Shown one piece after another: positions 36,977 to 44,517 of a DNA stretch of 54,026 nucleotides; position 1 is the stretch's first letter; the number at the start of each line of letters is the position of its first letter. This DNA is from Bradyrhizobium sp. WSM3983. Its GTDB lineage: Bacteria; Pseudomonadota; Alphaproteobacteria; Rhizobiales; Xanthobacteraceae. The position numbers and the translations under genes were made by a program. The notes beneath the pieces were generated by a model, which saw only the letters and a list, made by a program, of their open reading frames with translations, made no database searches and had not been told where the DNA came from. The DNA lies in NCBI RefSeq assembly GCF_000473045.1, contig NZ_AXAY01000045.1, positions 1 to 54,026 of the forward strand, written 5' to 3'.

Positions 36977-37339
36977 ATGTCCAAAGCCAAGGTTACAAAT
37001 GCCCGGCGCAAGCGGAGTGTGCGGCTGAAGCTGCGCCGCTCCGGTGCTGGCCGCCCGCGTCTGTCGGTGTTCCGCTCGTCCAAGCACATCTACGCCCAGG
37101 TCATCGACGACCTGAAGGGCGAGACGCTGGCCTCTGCCTCGTCGCTCGAGAAGTCGATGCGCGACGGCGGCAAGACCGGCGCCGACATCGATGCGGCGAA
37201 GGCGGTCGGCAAGTTGCTGGCCGAGCGCGCCGCCGAGAAGGGCGTCAAGGAAGTCGTGTTTGATCGCGGCAGCTACCTCTACCACGGGCGCGTCAAGGCT
37301 CTTGCCGACGCTGCGCGCGAGAGCGGGCTGAGCTTCTAA
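36977..37339 (+). CDS. rplR: 50S ribosomal protein L18
   Basis: A 120-residue L18 that carries 5S rRNA into the central protuberance with L5. The basic N-terminus (about 1-25) and the RLSVFRSSKHIYAQVIDD and FDRGSYLYHGRVKALADAARESGL segments are diagnostic. It is followed by a 44-base gap and rpsE. Confidence 0.97.
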   Translation: MSKAKVTNARRKRSVRLKLRRSGAGRPRLSVFRSSKHIYAQVIDDLKGETLASASSLEKSMRDGGKTGADIDAAKAVGKLLAERAAEKGVKEVVFDRGSYLYHGRVKALADAARESGLSF

Positions 37340-37383
37340 CAGAATTTGAGGATTGAGGCGTAAGCCTCTGAAGGATTGGAAAA

Positions 37384-37977
37384 ATGGCAGAACGCGAACA
37401 ACGTGGTGGACGCGATCAACGCGGCGGCGGACGTGACCGCCAGCAGCGCGAGGAGCGCGACAGTGAGTTCGTCGACAAGCTCGTCCACATCAACCGCGTG
37501 GCCAAGGTCGTCAAGGGCGGCAAGCGCTTCGGATTCGCAGCTCTGGTCGTGATCGGCGATCAGAAGGGCCGCGCCGGCTTCGGTCACGGCAAGGCGCGCG
37601 AAGTGCCTGAGGCGATCCGCAAGGCCACCGAATCCGCCAAGCGCAACCTGACCCGCGTGTCGCTGCGCGAGGGCCGCACGCTCCATCACGACATCGCTGG
37701 CCGTCATGGCGCGGGCCGTGTCTATCTGCGTGCAGCTCCCGCCGGTACCGGCATCATCGCCGGCGGCCCTATGCGCGCCGTGTTCGAGACGCTCGGCGTC
37801 CAGGACGTGGTGGCGAAGTCGATCGGCTCGTCGAACCCCTACAACATGGTTCGTGCGACCTTCGATGCGCTGAAGCATCAGGACAGCCCGCGTTCGGTCG
37901 CGGCGCGCCGCAACATCAAGGTGTCCACCCTTCAGGGTCGTCGCGTCGGCGGCGATGCCGAGGCGGCTGCGGACTAA
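37384..37977 (+). CDS. rpsE: 30S ribosomal protein S5
   Basis: A 197-residue S5. The first ~28 residues (EREQRGGRDQRGGGRDRQQRE) are a low-complexity Arg/Gly/Gln extension, longer than in E. coli but usual in rhizobia. The core has VHINRVAKVVKGGKRFGFAALVVIGD, with the loop where spectinomycin-resistance changes occur, and GRAGFGHGKAREVPEAIRKA. S5 lies at the mRNA entry site. rpmD follows after 25 bases. Confidence 0.97.
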   Translation: MAEREQRGGRDQRGGGRDRQQREERDSEFVDKLVHINRVAKVVKGGKRFGFAALVVIGDQKGRAGFGHGKAREVPEAIRKATESAKRNLTRVSLREGRTLHHDIAGRHGAGRVYLRAAPAGTGIIAGGPMRAVFETLGVQDVVAKSIGSSNPYNMVRATFDALKHQDSPRSVAARRNIKVSTLQGRRVGGDAEAAAD

Positions 37978-38002
37978 CGAACGCTTTTCGGAGTAGACCA
38001 CG

Positions 38003-38209
38003 ATGGCCAAGGACGCCGCAATGTCCGCAAAGACGATCAAGCTCGAGCAGACCGGCAGCGCGATCCGCCGCCATCACTCGCAACGTTCGACGCTGATCGG
38101 GCTCAAGCTCAACAAGATCGGCCGCACCAGCGAACTGCCGGACACCCCGGCGGTGCGCGGCATGATCGAGAAAGTTCACCATCTCGTCCGCATCGTCGAC
38201 GAGAAGTAA
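38003..38209 (+). CDS. rpmD: 50S ribosomal protein L30
   Basis: A 68-residue L30. The core IKLEQTGSAIRRHHSQRSTLIGLKLNKIGRTSEL is complete. It begins MAKDAAMSAKTIK; the ATG at 38021 (MSAKTIK) is a possible shorter start, but the upstream one is better placed. A 75-base gap carrying a dispersed-repeat-like sequence precedes rplO. Confidence 0.95.
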   Translation: MAKDAAMSAKTIKLEQTGSAIRRHHSQRSTLIGLKLNKIGRTSELPDTPAVRGMIEKVHHLVRIVDEK

Positions 38210-38220
38210 GAAACGGCGCG

Positions 38221-38268
38221 TGATCCCGCAAACCGGGTACCGGTTTTCGGCCGAGATCATCCGCAAGA
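38221..38268. repeat. Palindrome-like dispersed sequence between rpmD and rplO
   Basis: The segment GATCCCGCAAACCGGGTACC continuing through GGTTTTCGG...GATCATCCGC has an AAACCGGGTACCGGTTT core palindrome flanked by GATC-containing ends. It resembles a short dispersed intergenic sequence that I recall from Bradyrhizobium and related genomes; the recall is not verified. Confidence 0.5.
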
Positions 38269-38284
38269 AACAAGGAGCAGGGCG

Positions 38285-38770
38285 ATGAAGCTCAGCGATA
38301 TCGCCGACAACGCCGGCTCGCGCAAGAAGCGTATGCGCGTCGGTCGTGGCATTGGTTCGGGCAAGGGCAAGCAGTCCGGCCGCGGCGGCAAGGGCCAGAC
38401 CGCGCGTTCGGGCGTGCGCATCAAGGGGTTCGAAGGCGGCCAGATGCCGATGCATCGCCGTCTGCCCAAGCGCGGCTTCAACAACATCTTCCGCGTCGAG
38501 TACGCCGAGATCAATCTCGACCGGCTCCAGGATGCGATCGATGCCAAGAAGCTCGAGGCCGGCAGCGTCGTGAACGTCGAGGCCCTGGTGAAGGCCGGCG
38601 TGCTGCGCCGCGCCAAGGCCGGCCTGCGGCTGCTCGGCCGCGGTGAGCTCAAGGCCAAGCTGAACATCGAAGTGCACGGCGCCACGAAGTCCGCGATCGA
38701 AGCGGTCGAGAAGGCCGGCGGTTCGGTGAAGATCCTCGCCCCTGTCAAGGAAGAAGGCGAGGCGGCGTAA
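38285..38770 (+). CDS. rplO: 50S ribosomal protein L15
   Basis: A 161-residue L15. The glycine-rich basic N-terminus (KKRMRVGRGIGSGKGKQSGRGGKGQ, about 14-38) threads into 23S rRNA, and the C-terminal domain is globular. L15 is a late-binding, organising 50S protein. It is followed by a GC-rich hairpin at 38784-38802 and then secY, 148 bases away. Confidence 0.97.
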   Translation: MKLSDIADNAGSRKKRMRVGRGIGSGKGKQSGRGGKGQTARSGVRIKGFEGGQMPMHRRLPKRGFNNIFRVEYAEINLDRLQDAIDAKKLEAGSVVNVEALVKAGVLRRAKAGLRLLGRGELKAKLNIEVHGATKSAIEAVEKAGGSVKILAPVKEEGEAA

Positions 38771-38783
38771 CAACTGCGTCATT

Positions 38784-38806
38784 GGCCCGCGCCTCGCGGG
38801 CCTTTA
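38784..38806 (+). terminator. Hairpin after rplO, possible attenuator before secY
   Basis: GGCCCGCG (38784-38791) and CGCGGGCC (38795-38802) form a perfect 8-bp stem around CCT, followed by TTTA. The T tail is short, so termination may be partial; this would reduce secY and adk relative to ribosomal proteins. Confidence 0.55.
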
Positions 38807-38918
38807 CGCATGCGGGACGATGGACTTATCGAAGCCGAGCACCAGATAATGTCCGGCGTCCGCCCAATAGCCCGGCCGCGGGTATGACGGCGCAAAAGGC
38901 GGCGGGAGAAAGTCCAAT

Positions 38919-40250
38919 ATGGCCTCAGCAGCGGAACAACTGGCAGCCAACCTCAATTTCGGCGCGTTTGCCAAGGCCGACGAACTGAAGAAACGCATCT
39001 GGTTCACCCTGGGTGCGCTGCTCGTTTATCGACTCGGAACCTACATCCCGCTGCCCGGCATCGATCCCAACATCTGGGAGCAGGTGTTCAAGTCGCAGGC
39101 AGGCGGCATCCTCGGCATGTTCAACATGTTCGCCGGCGGCGGCATCCACCGCATGGCGATCTTCGCGCTGAACATCATGCCGTACATTTCGGCCTCGATC
39201 ATTATCCAGCTCCTCACCACCGTCTCGCCGCAGCTCGAGGCGCTGAAGAAGGAAGGCGAGGCGGGCCGCAAGACGCTGAACCAGTACACCCGCTACCTCA
39301 CGGTGATCCTGGCCGCGTTCCAGTCCTACGGCATCGCGGTCGGCCTCGAAGGCGCCGGCAATGTCGTCAGCGACCCCGGCATGTTCTTCCGTCTTTCCAC
39401 CGCGATCACGCTGACCGGCGGCACCATGTTCCTGATGTGGCTGGGTGAGCAGATCACCTCGCGCGGCATCGGCAACGGCATCTCGCTGATCATTCTCTCC
39501 GGCATAGTCGCCGAGCTGCCCGCAGCGCTCGCCAACATGCTCGAGCTCGGCCGTCAGGGTGCGATGTCGACCGGCTTGATCCTGGTCGTGATCGTGATGG
39601 CGGTCGCCGTGATCGCCTTCATCGTGTTCGTGGAGCGCGCCCAGCGCCGGCTCCTCATCCAGTATCCGAAGCGCCAGGTCGGCAACAAGATGTTCGAGGG
39701 CCAGTCCTCGCATCTGCCGCTCAAGCTCAACACCTCCGGCGTGATTCCGCCGATCTTCGCGTCCTCGCTGCTGCTCTTGCCGACCACGGTGGCGAATTTC
39801 AACGCGGGCCGTGGGCCGGAATGGTTCCAGTGGATCACGACCCAGCTCGGCCACGGACGTCCGCTGTTCCTGGTGCTCTATCTCGCGCTGATCGTGTTCT
39901 TCGCCTTCTTCTACACCGCGATCGTGTTCAACCCGACCGAGACCGCGGACAATCTGAAGAAGCATGGCGGCTTCGTCCCGGGCATCCGTCCGGGCGAGCG
40001 CACCGCGGAGTACATCGACTACGTGCTGTCGCGCATCACCGTGCTCGGCGCGATCTATCTGGCGATCGTCTGCTTGATCCCGGAAATCCTGATCTCCTAC
40101 GCCTCGGTGCCGTTCTACTTCGGCGGCACCTCGCTGCTGATCGTGGTCAGCGTCACCATGGACACGGTGGCGCAGGTGCAGGGCTATCTGCTCGCCCATC
40201 AGTATGAAGGCCTGATCCGCAAGTCGAAGCTGCGAGGCCGCCGCCGCTAA
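38919..40250 (+). CDS. secY: Preprotein translocase subunit SecY
   Basis: A 443-residue SecY with the expected ten hydrophobic spans. The plug/first-span region has the LLVYRLGTYIPLPGID start, and the cytoplasmic loops contain RRLLIQYPKRQVG (about 242-254) and PGIRPGERTAEYIDYVLSRIT (about 352-372), which contact ribosome and SecA. It forms the inner-membrane protein-conducting channel with SecE (5100-5291) and SecG. The 148-base gap to rplO holds a hairpin. The start MASAAEQLAANLNFG is typical of this order. Confidence 0.98.
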   Translation: MASAAEQLAANLNFGAFAKADELKKRIWFTLGALLVYRLGTYIPLPGIDPNIWEQVFKSQAGGILGMFNMFAGGGIHRMAIFALNIMPYISASIIIQLLTTVSPQLEALKKEGEAGRKTLNQYTRYLTVILAAFQSYGIAVGLEGAGNVVSDPGMFFRLSTAITLTGGTMFLMWLGEQITSRGIGNGISLIILSGIVAELPAALANMLELGRQGAMSTGLILVVIVMAVAVIAFIVFVERAQRRLLIQYPKRQVGNKMFEGQSSHLPLKLNTSGVIPPIFASSLLLLPTTVANFNAGRGPEWFQWITTQLGHGRPLFLVLYLALIVFFAFFYTAIVFNPTETADNLKKHGGFVPGIRPGERTAEYIDYVLSRITVLGAIYLAIVCLIPEILISYASVPFYFGGTSLLIVVSVTMDTVAQVQGYLLAHQYEGLIRKSKLRGRRR

Positions 40251-40529
40251 GACGCGGCGTCCTCTCGAGGCGGCGCCGCCTGCGCCGCCGATTCGTCGCG
40301 CGAGCAACGCGCGGCGCCCGCGGAAGGCGATCAGCCAGTCATTCGGTCGCATCGGCAGAGCTGCTCTCACTGCAGCGCAATCACTGATTTCAAAGGCCTT
40401 CTTGGCGACCGGCTATTTGCTCCCCTATGATATGGGTGGCGGTGCGGCGCTGATTATGATTTGCACTGTTACTGAAGTTTCAAACACAGGTGCGCGACGT
40501 ATCGCTCACCAATCGGGGGGCGTACGCCA
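40251..40529. other. secY-adk gap
   Basis: No gene is visible. The first ~70 bases after the secY stop are extremely GC-rich and self-complementary (GGCGGCGCCGCC near 40270). A candidate promoter for adk lies at 40402-40431. A short GC-driven open frame overlapping the adk start is judged not to be a gene. Confidence 0.5.
40402..40431 (+). promoter_or_regulatory. Candidate sigma-70 promoter for adk
   Basis: TTGGCG at 40402-40407 and TATGAT at 40426-40431 are 18 bases apart. It lies about 100 bases before the adk ATG and after the GC-rich hairpin region, consistent with an internal promoter in the spc group. Confidence 0.4.
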
Positions 40530-41420
40530 ATGAGAATTATACTTCTGGGACCGCCAGGATCGGGCAAGGGGACCCAGGCGCAGCTGCTGGTGCAGCGCTA
40601 TGGCATCGTCCAGCTCTCGACCGGGGAGATGTTGCGTGCAGCGGTCGCGGCGGGAACGCCGGTCGGGCTGAAGGCCAAGGAGATCATGGCCAGCGGCGGA
40701 CTCGTACCCGACGAGGTTGTGGTGGGGATCATCTCTGATCGCATCGACCAGCCGGACGCCCGTAACGGTTTCATCCTTGATGGCTTCCCGCGCACCGTGC
40801 CGCAGGCAGAGGCGCTGGATGACCTGCTCCGGCACAAGCATCTCAAGCTCGACGCCGTGATCGAGCTCCGCGTCAACGAGAGCGCGCTGCTGAACCGCGT
40901 CGAGGCCCGCGTCGCCCAGATGCGGGAGCGCGGGGAGGAGGTCCGGGTCGATGACACCCCGGAGGTCCTGACCAAGCGGTTAGCCAGCTACCGCAGCCAA
41001 ACGGAACCGCTGATTCACTACTATTCCGAGCGCCGGAAGCTCTCGACCATCGACGGCATGATGGCCATCGACGAGGTCACTCGCGCCATCCACCGCCAGT
41101 TGCTGGCGCTGGGCGCGGTCGAGCCCAAGACCCATGCCAAGACCCATGGCAAGTCCCATGCCCGCAGCGCAGCCAAGGCGGTGCCCGCCAAGACCGGGGC
41201 CAAGAAGACCAAGGCAGCCAAGAAAGCGGCCAAAAGGCCAGCGAAAATGGCCAAAAAGTCTGCTAAATCGGCTAAATCCGCCAAAAAGGCCGTAAAGGGC
41301 GCCAAAAAAGCGGCCAGGAAGATCGCCAAGAAAATGGTCAAAAAGACCGCCAAGAAGGCCGTCAAAAAAGGTTCGAAGAAGGGTCCAAAAAAGGTCACGA
41401 AAAAGCGAGCCAAGCGCTAG
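40530..41420 (+). CDS. adk: Adenylate kinase with lysine-rich histone-like C-terminal tail
   Basis: A 296-residue protein. Residues 1 to about 195 are a complete short-LID adenylate kinase: P-loop GPPGSGKGT at 7-15, Arg36 in STGEMLR, Arg88 in LDGFPRT, and VDDTPEVLTKRLASY with the LID and core arginines. There is no zinc-finger LID. It converts ATP plus AMP to two ADP in the cytoplasm. Residues about 198-296 form a Lys/Ala-rich tail with about 37 lysines in 99 residues by my count, built of AKK, AAKK and VKK units like histone H1 or bacterial HctB-type proteins. Typical Adk ends near 190-217. The tail is in frame with no break and may bind DNA, RNA or ribosomes; that is inference. The gene sits between secY and rpsM as is normal. 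Confidence 0.95.
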   Translation: MRIILLGPPGSGKGTQAQLLVQRYGIVQLSTGEMLRAAVAAGTPVGLKAKEIMASGGLVPDEVVVGIISDRIDQPDARNGFILDGFPRTVPQAEALDDLLRHKHLKLDAVIELRVNESALLNRVEARVAQMRERGEEVRVDDTPEVLTKRLASYRSQTEPLIHYYSERRKLSTIDGMMAIDEVTRAIHRQLLALGAVEPKTHAKTHGKSHARSAAKAVPAKTGAKKTKAAKKAAKRPAKMAKKSAKSAKSAKKAVKGAKKAARKIAKKMVKKTAKKAVKKGSKKGPKKVTKKRAKR

Positions 41421-41426
41421 CAGCGG

Positions 41427-41456
41427 TTGACGAAAGCCCCCTGAATCCCTTAATAA
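41427..41456 (+). promoter_or_regulatory. Candidate promoter for rpsM-rpsK-rpoA-rplQ
   Basis: TTGACG at 41427-41432 and TAATAA at 41451-41456 are 18 bases apart, just after the adk stop and 150 bases before rpsM. It would allow separate transcription of the alpha group. Confidence 0.5.
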
Positions 41457-41606
41457 GCCCCGCATCCAAGTCGGATAGTTTCAAACGATGCCGGGCCCCA
41501 GGAAGACCAGGGGTGGGCGTCGTGTTCGCGTTTGTGAACACCTGCCCGAGAAACACAAGCACTTAAAGACCGATTCCTGACGAGGGGTCGGCAACAGGAG
41601 AAGGCC

Positions 41607-41975
41607 GTGGCCCGTATTGCCGGCGTGAACATTCCGACCAACAAGCGCGTGCTTATCGCGCTCCAGTACATCCATGGCATCGGCCAGAAGATCGCTGGTG
41701 AGATCCTCGAAAAGGTGAAGATCCCCGAGGATCGTCGCGTCAATCAGCTCAGCGACGCTGAGGTGCTCCAGATCCGCGAAGTGATCGACCGCGACTATCT
41801 CGTCGAGGGCGATCTGCGTCGTGAAGTCGGCATCAACATCAAGCGTCTGATGGACCTCGGCTGCTATCGCGGCCTGCGTCATCGTCGCGGTCTGCCGGTG
41901 CGCGGTCAGCGTACCCACACCAATGCGCGTACGCGCAAGGGCCCGGCCAAGGCCATCGCCGGCAAGAAGAAGTAA
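41607..41975 (+). CDS. rpsM: 30S ribosomal protein S13
   Basis: A 122-residue S13, making subunit bridges B1a and B1b at the top of the 30S head and contacting P-site tRNA. MARIAGVNIPTNKRV, GIGQKIAGEIL and GCYRGLRHRRGLPVRGQRTHTNARTRKG are diagnostic. It opens the alpha group. The 186-base upstream gap has a candidate promoter, and the 128-base downstream gap is largely a palindromic repeat. No rpmJ is found between secY and rpsM. Confidence 0.98.
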   Translation: MARIAGVNIPTNKRVLIALQYIHGIGQKIAGEILEKVKIPEDRRVNQLSDAEVLQIREVIDRDYLVEGDLRREVGINIKRLMDLGCYRGLRHRRGLPVRGQRTHTNARTRKGPAKAIAGKKK

Positions 41976-41983
41976 TTCGGCGC

Positions 41984-42039
41984 GAATGGCGAATAGGGAG
42001 TGGCGAATGGATGCATTCGCTACTCGCCATTCGCCACTC
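41984..42039. repeat. GAATRGCGAGT palindromic repeat, copy 2 (rpsM-rpsK)
   Basis: The 25-base arms 41984-42008 and 42015-42039 match as reverse complements at 21 of 25 positions around a 6-base loop. The arms consist of GGCGAAT and AGTAGCGAAT-like units shared with the elements at 29078-29127 and 43641-43700. This is a stem-loop in the alpha-group message. Confidence 0.85.
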
Positions 42040-42103
42040 GCATTTTCACAGGTGTAGCCGCTGGCATTACGGCGGCGTTTGAGATCTTCAGGAAAGGTAG
42101 TCT

Positions 42104-42493
42104 ATGGGCAAGGAAGCCACCCGCGTTCGTCGTCGTGAGCGCAAGAACATCGCCTCGGGCGTCGCGCACGTGAACTCGTCGTTCAACAACACGACCATCA
42201 CCATCACCGACGCGCAGGGCAACACCATTGCCTGGTCCTCCGCCGGCACGATGGGCTTCAAGGGCTCGCGCAAATCGACCCCGTATGCCGCGCAGGTCGC
42301 AGCCGAAGACGTGTCCAAGAAGGCGCAGGAACACGGCATGCGTACGCTGGAAGTCGAAGTCGCCGGTCCCGGTTCGGGCCGTGAGTCGGCGCTCCGCGCG
42401 CTGCAGGCCGCGGGCTTCACCGTCACCTCGATCCGCGACGTGACCACGATCCCGCACAACGGCTGCCGTCCGCGCAAGCGTCGGCGCGTCTGA
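42104..42493 (+). CDS. rpsK: 30S ribosomal protein S11
   Basis: A 129-residue S11 of the 30S platform, near the E-site and the Shine-Dalgarno helix. Conserved segments are NIASGVAHVNSSFNNTTITITDAQGN and the C-terminal TSIRDVTTIPHNGCRPRKRRRV. AGGAAAGG precedes the ATG. rpoA follows after 111 bases. In E. coli rpsD would come next; it is absent here, as usual in alphaproteobacteria. Confidence 0.98.
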   Translation: MGKEATRVRRRERKNIASGVAHVNSSFNNTTITITDAQGNTIAWSSAGTMGFKGSRKSTPYAAQVAAEDVSKKAQEHGMRTLEVEVAGPGSGRESALRALQAAGFTVTSIRDVTTIPHNGCRPRKRRRV

Positions 42494-42604
42494 TACGAAG
42501 TTGCGGGCGCTTTATCGCCCGCGATGCTTTTCTTAGAAGCCGCGGGTTTGATCTGCGGCCTTTCTCCAACGCCAGTATTTGAATTTTCAAATCGACTGGC
42601 CTGT

Positions 42605-43636
42605 ATGGGTGAAACAGTGACGATCCAGAAAAATTGGCAAGAACTGATTCGGCCGAACAAGCTCCAGATTCAGCCCGGCAGCGATTCGACCCGCTTTGCG
42701 ACGATCGTCGCCGAGCCGCTCGAGCGTGGCTTCGGCCAGACGCTCGGCAACGCGCTGCGCCGCATCCTGCTCTCCTCGCTCCAGGGCGCGGCGGTGCAGT
42801 CGGTGCACATCGACGGCGTGCTGCACGAGTTCTCCTCGATCGCTGGCGTCCGTGAGGACGTCACCGACATCGTGCTGAACATCAAGGACATCGCGATCAA
42901 GATGCAGGGCGAAGGCCCCAAGCGCATGGTCGTGAAGAAGCAGGGCCCGGGCGCTGTCACCGCCGGTGACATCCAGACGGTCGGCGACGTCGTGGTGCTC
43001 AATCCCGACTTGCAGATCTGCACGCTCGACGAGGGCGCCGAGATCCGCATGGAATTCACGGTCGCCACCGGCAAGGGCTACGTGCCCGCCGAGCGCAACC
43101 GTCCCGAGGATGCGCCGATCGGTCTGATCCCGGTCGACAGCCTGTACTCGCCGGTCCGCAAGGTCTCCTACAAGGTCGAGAACACCCGTGAGGGTCAGAT
43201 CCTCGACTACGACAAGCTGACCATGACGATTGAGACCAACGGCGCGCTGACGCCGGATGACTCGGTGGCTTACGCCGCCCGCATCCTGCAGGATCAGCTC
43301 AACGTGTTCGTCAACTTCGAAGAGCCGCGCAAGGAAGTCGCCCAGGAGATCATCCCGGACCTCGCCTTCAACCCGGCCTTCCTCAAGAAGGTGGACGAGC
43401 TCGAGCTGTCGGTGCGTTCGGCCAACTGCTTGAAGAACGACAACATCGTCTACATCGGCGACCTCGTGCAGAAGTCGGAAGCGGAAATGCTCCGCACCCC
43501 GAACTTCGGCCGCAAGTCGCTGAACGAGATCAAGGAAGTGCTGGCCCAGATGGGTCTGCACCTCGGCATGGAAGTGCCGGGCTGGCCGCCGGAGAATATC
43601 GACGAGCTCGCCAAGCGCTTCGAGGATCACTACTGA
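42605..43636 (+). CDS. rpoA: DNA-directed RNA polymerase subunit alpha
   Basis: A 343-residue alpha subunit, starting MGETVTIQKNWQELIRPNKL. The N-terminal dimerisation and assembly domain (about 20-240) includes FGQTLGNALRRILLSSLQGAAV, and the C-terminal domain (about 260-330), with SVRSANCLKNDNIVYIGDLV, binds UP elements and activators. The residue corresponding to E. coli R265 lies in RSANCLKN. An upstream in-frame ATG at 42524 is rejected on family start. It is followed by a palindromic repeat and rplQ. Confidence 0.97.
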   Translation: MGETVTIQKNWQELIRPNKLQIQPGSDSTRFATIVAEPLERGFGQTLGNALRRILLSSLQGAAVQSVHIDGVLHEFSSIAGVREDVTDIVLNIKDIAIKMQGEGPKRMVVKKQGPGAVTAGDIQTVGDVVVLNPDLQICTLDEGAEIRMEFTVATGKGYVPAERNRPEDAPIGLIPVDSLYSPVRKVSYKVENTREGQILDYDKLTMTIETNGALTPDDSVAYAARILQDQLNVFVNFEEPRKEVAQEIIPDLAFNPAFLKKVDELELSVRSANCLKNDNIVYIGDLVQKSEAEMLRTPNFGRKSLNEIKEVLAQMGLHLGMEVPGWPPENIDELAKRFEDHY

Positions 43637-43640
43637 GTTA

Positions 43641-43700
43641 GGCGAATGGGGAGTGGCGAATAGCGAATAACAACTCGCTACTCGCCATTCGCTACTCGCC
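43641..43700. repeat. GAATRGCGAGT palindromic repeat, copy 3 (rpoA-rplQ)
   Basis: The arms 43641-43668 and 43673-43700 match as reverse complements at 22 of 28 positions around a 4-base loop. It begins two bases after the rpoA stop codon. Unit composition is the same as in the copies at 29078 and 41984. Confidence 0.85.
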
Positions 43701-43780
43701 ATCTGGGCGAACGCAGGCAGCCCACCTGAGCAACATGTCCGACGAACCGTCGCGGCAGTTTTGAAGTAAGGACTACACAC

Positions 43781-44197
43781 ATGCGTCACGGCAAGGTTCA
43801 TCGGAAGCTCAACCGCACGGCGGAGCACCGCCGCGCGATGTTCGCCAACATGGCGGCCGCGCTGATCAAGCACGAGCAGATCGTCACCACGCTGCCCAAG
43901 GCCAAGGAGCTTCGTCCGATCGTCGAGAAGCTCGTGACCCTCGGCAAGAAGGGCGGGCTGTCCATGCGCCGCCAGGCGATCTCCGAGATGCGCGACAAGG
44001 ACCAGGTCAGGAAGCTGTTCGATGTGCTGGCGCCCCGCTACAAGGACCGCCAGGGCGGCTACACCCGCATCATCAAGGCGGGCTTCCGCTATGGCGACAA
44101 CGCGGCGATGGCCGTGATCGAGTTCGTCGACCGCGACGTCGATGCCAAGGGCCAGGACTCCGGTCCGGTGCAGGCGAAGGAAGCCGAGGCGGCGTAA
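43781..44197 (+). CDS. rplQ: 50S ribosomal protein L17
   Basis: A 138-residue L17 at the tunnel-exit side of the 50S. The start MRHGKVHRKLNRTAEHRRAMFANMA and the TRIIKAGFRYGDNAAMAVIEFVDRD block are diagnostic. The C-terminus ends in an acidic AKEAEAA stretch. It is the last gene of the ribosomal array, 144 bases after rpoA, and is followed 23 bases later by an intrinsic terminator. Confidence 0.98.
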   Translation: MRHGKVHRKLNRTAEHRRAMFANMAAALIKHEQIVTTLPKAKELRPIVEKLVTLGKKGGLSMRRQAISEMRDKDQVRKLFDVLAPRYKDRQGGYTRIIKAGFRYGDNAAMAVIEFVDRDVDAKGQDSGPVQAKEAEAA

Positions 44198-44220
44198 GCC
44201 GGCCGGTATAGAGTTACGAG

Positions 44221-44249
44221 AAAGCGGCGCCCTTGGGCGCCGCTTTTTT
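44221..44249 (+). terminator. Intrinsic terminator after rplQ
   Basis: AAAGCGGCGCCC, a TT loop, and GGGCGCCGCTTTTTT: a perfect 12-base stem counting the A-T pairs, ending in six Ts. It closes the rpsL-rplQ array. Confidence 0.92.
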
Positions 44250-44286
44250 GTTGCCGTCGTCGACGCAGTGTCCCACCCCAAAAGGT

Positions 44287-44423
44287 GTCGTCCCGGCGAA
44301 GGCCGGGACCCATAACCACAGGGAGAAGTTTGGCGAAGACTAGCAGTGATCTCTTCGCCGGTACGACTACTGCGCATCACGGAGCGATCACGCGGTATGG
44401 GTCCCGGCCTTCGCCGGGACGAC
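44287..44423. repeat. Palindromic dispersed repeat, copy 2
   Basis: The arms 44287-44314 and 44396-44423 are perfect 28-base reverse complements and identical to the arms at 457-484 and 557-584. The central part differs in length (81 versus 72 bases) but keeps related pieces such as the segment after CATAACC. It lies directly after the rplQ terminator. Confidence 0.88.
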
Positions 44424-44517
44424 GCCATTGAGAGTGTTCGCTCACGCGTCAGTGAGCGCCGATTGCAGCTCCTGCTGCGGCGCCTATTATCTCCATCAAT
44501 ATCCATGGAGACAGCGC

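Noticed and set aside
41121..41420. Frameshift as the cause of the Adk lysine tail
   Set aside because: The tail is a regular AAG/AAA/GCC codon repeat continuing the frame for ~99 codons to a clean stop; a random shifted frame would not give this order.
38771..41606. rpmJ (L36) expected near secY-rpsM
   Set aside because: I searched the gaps around secY, adk and rpsM by eye and found no KxRxSVK-type small basic frame; in alphaproteobacteria it lies elsewhere.
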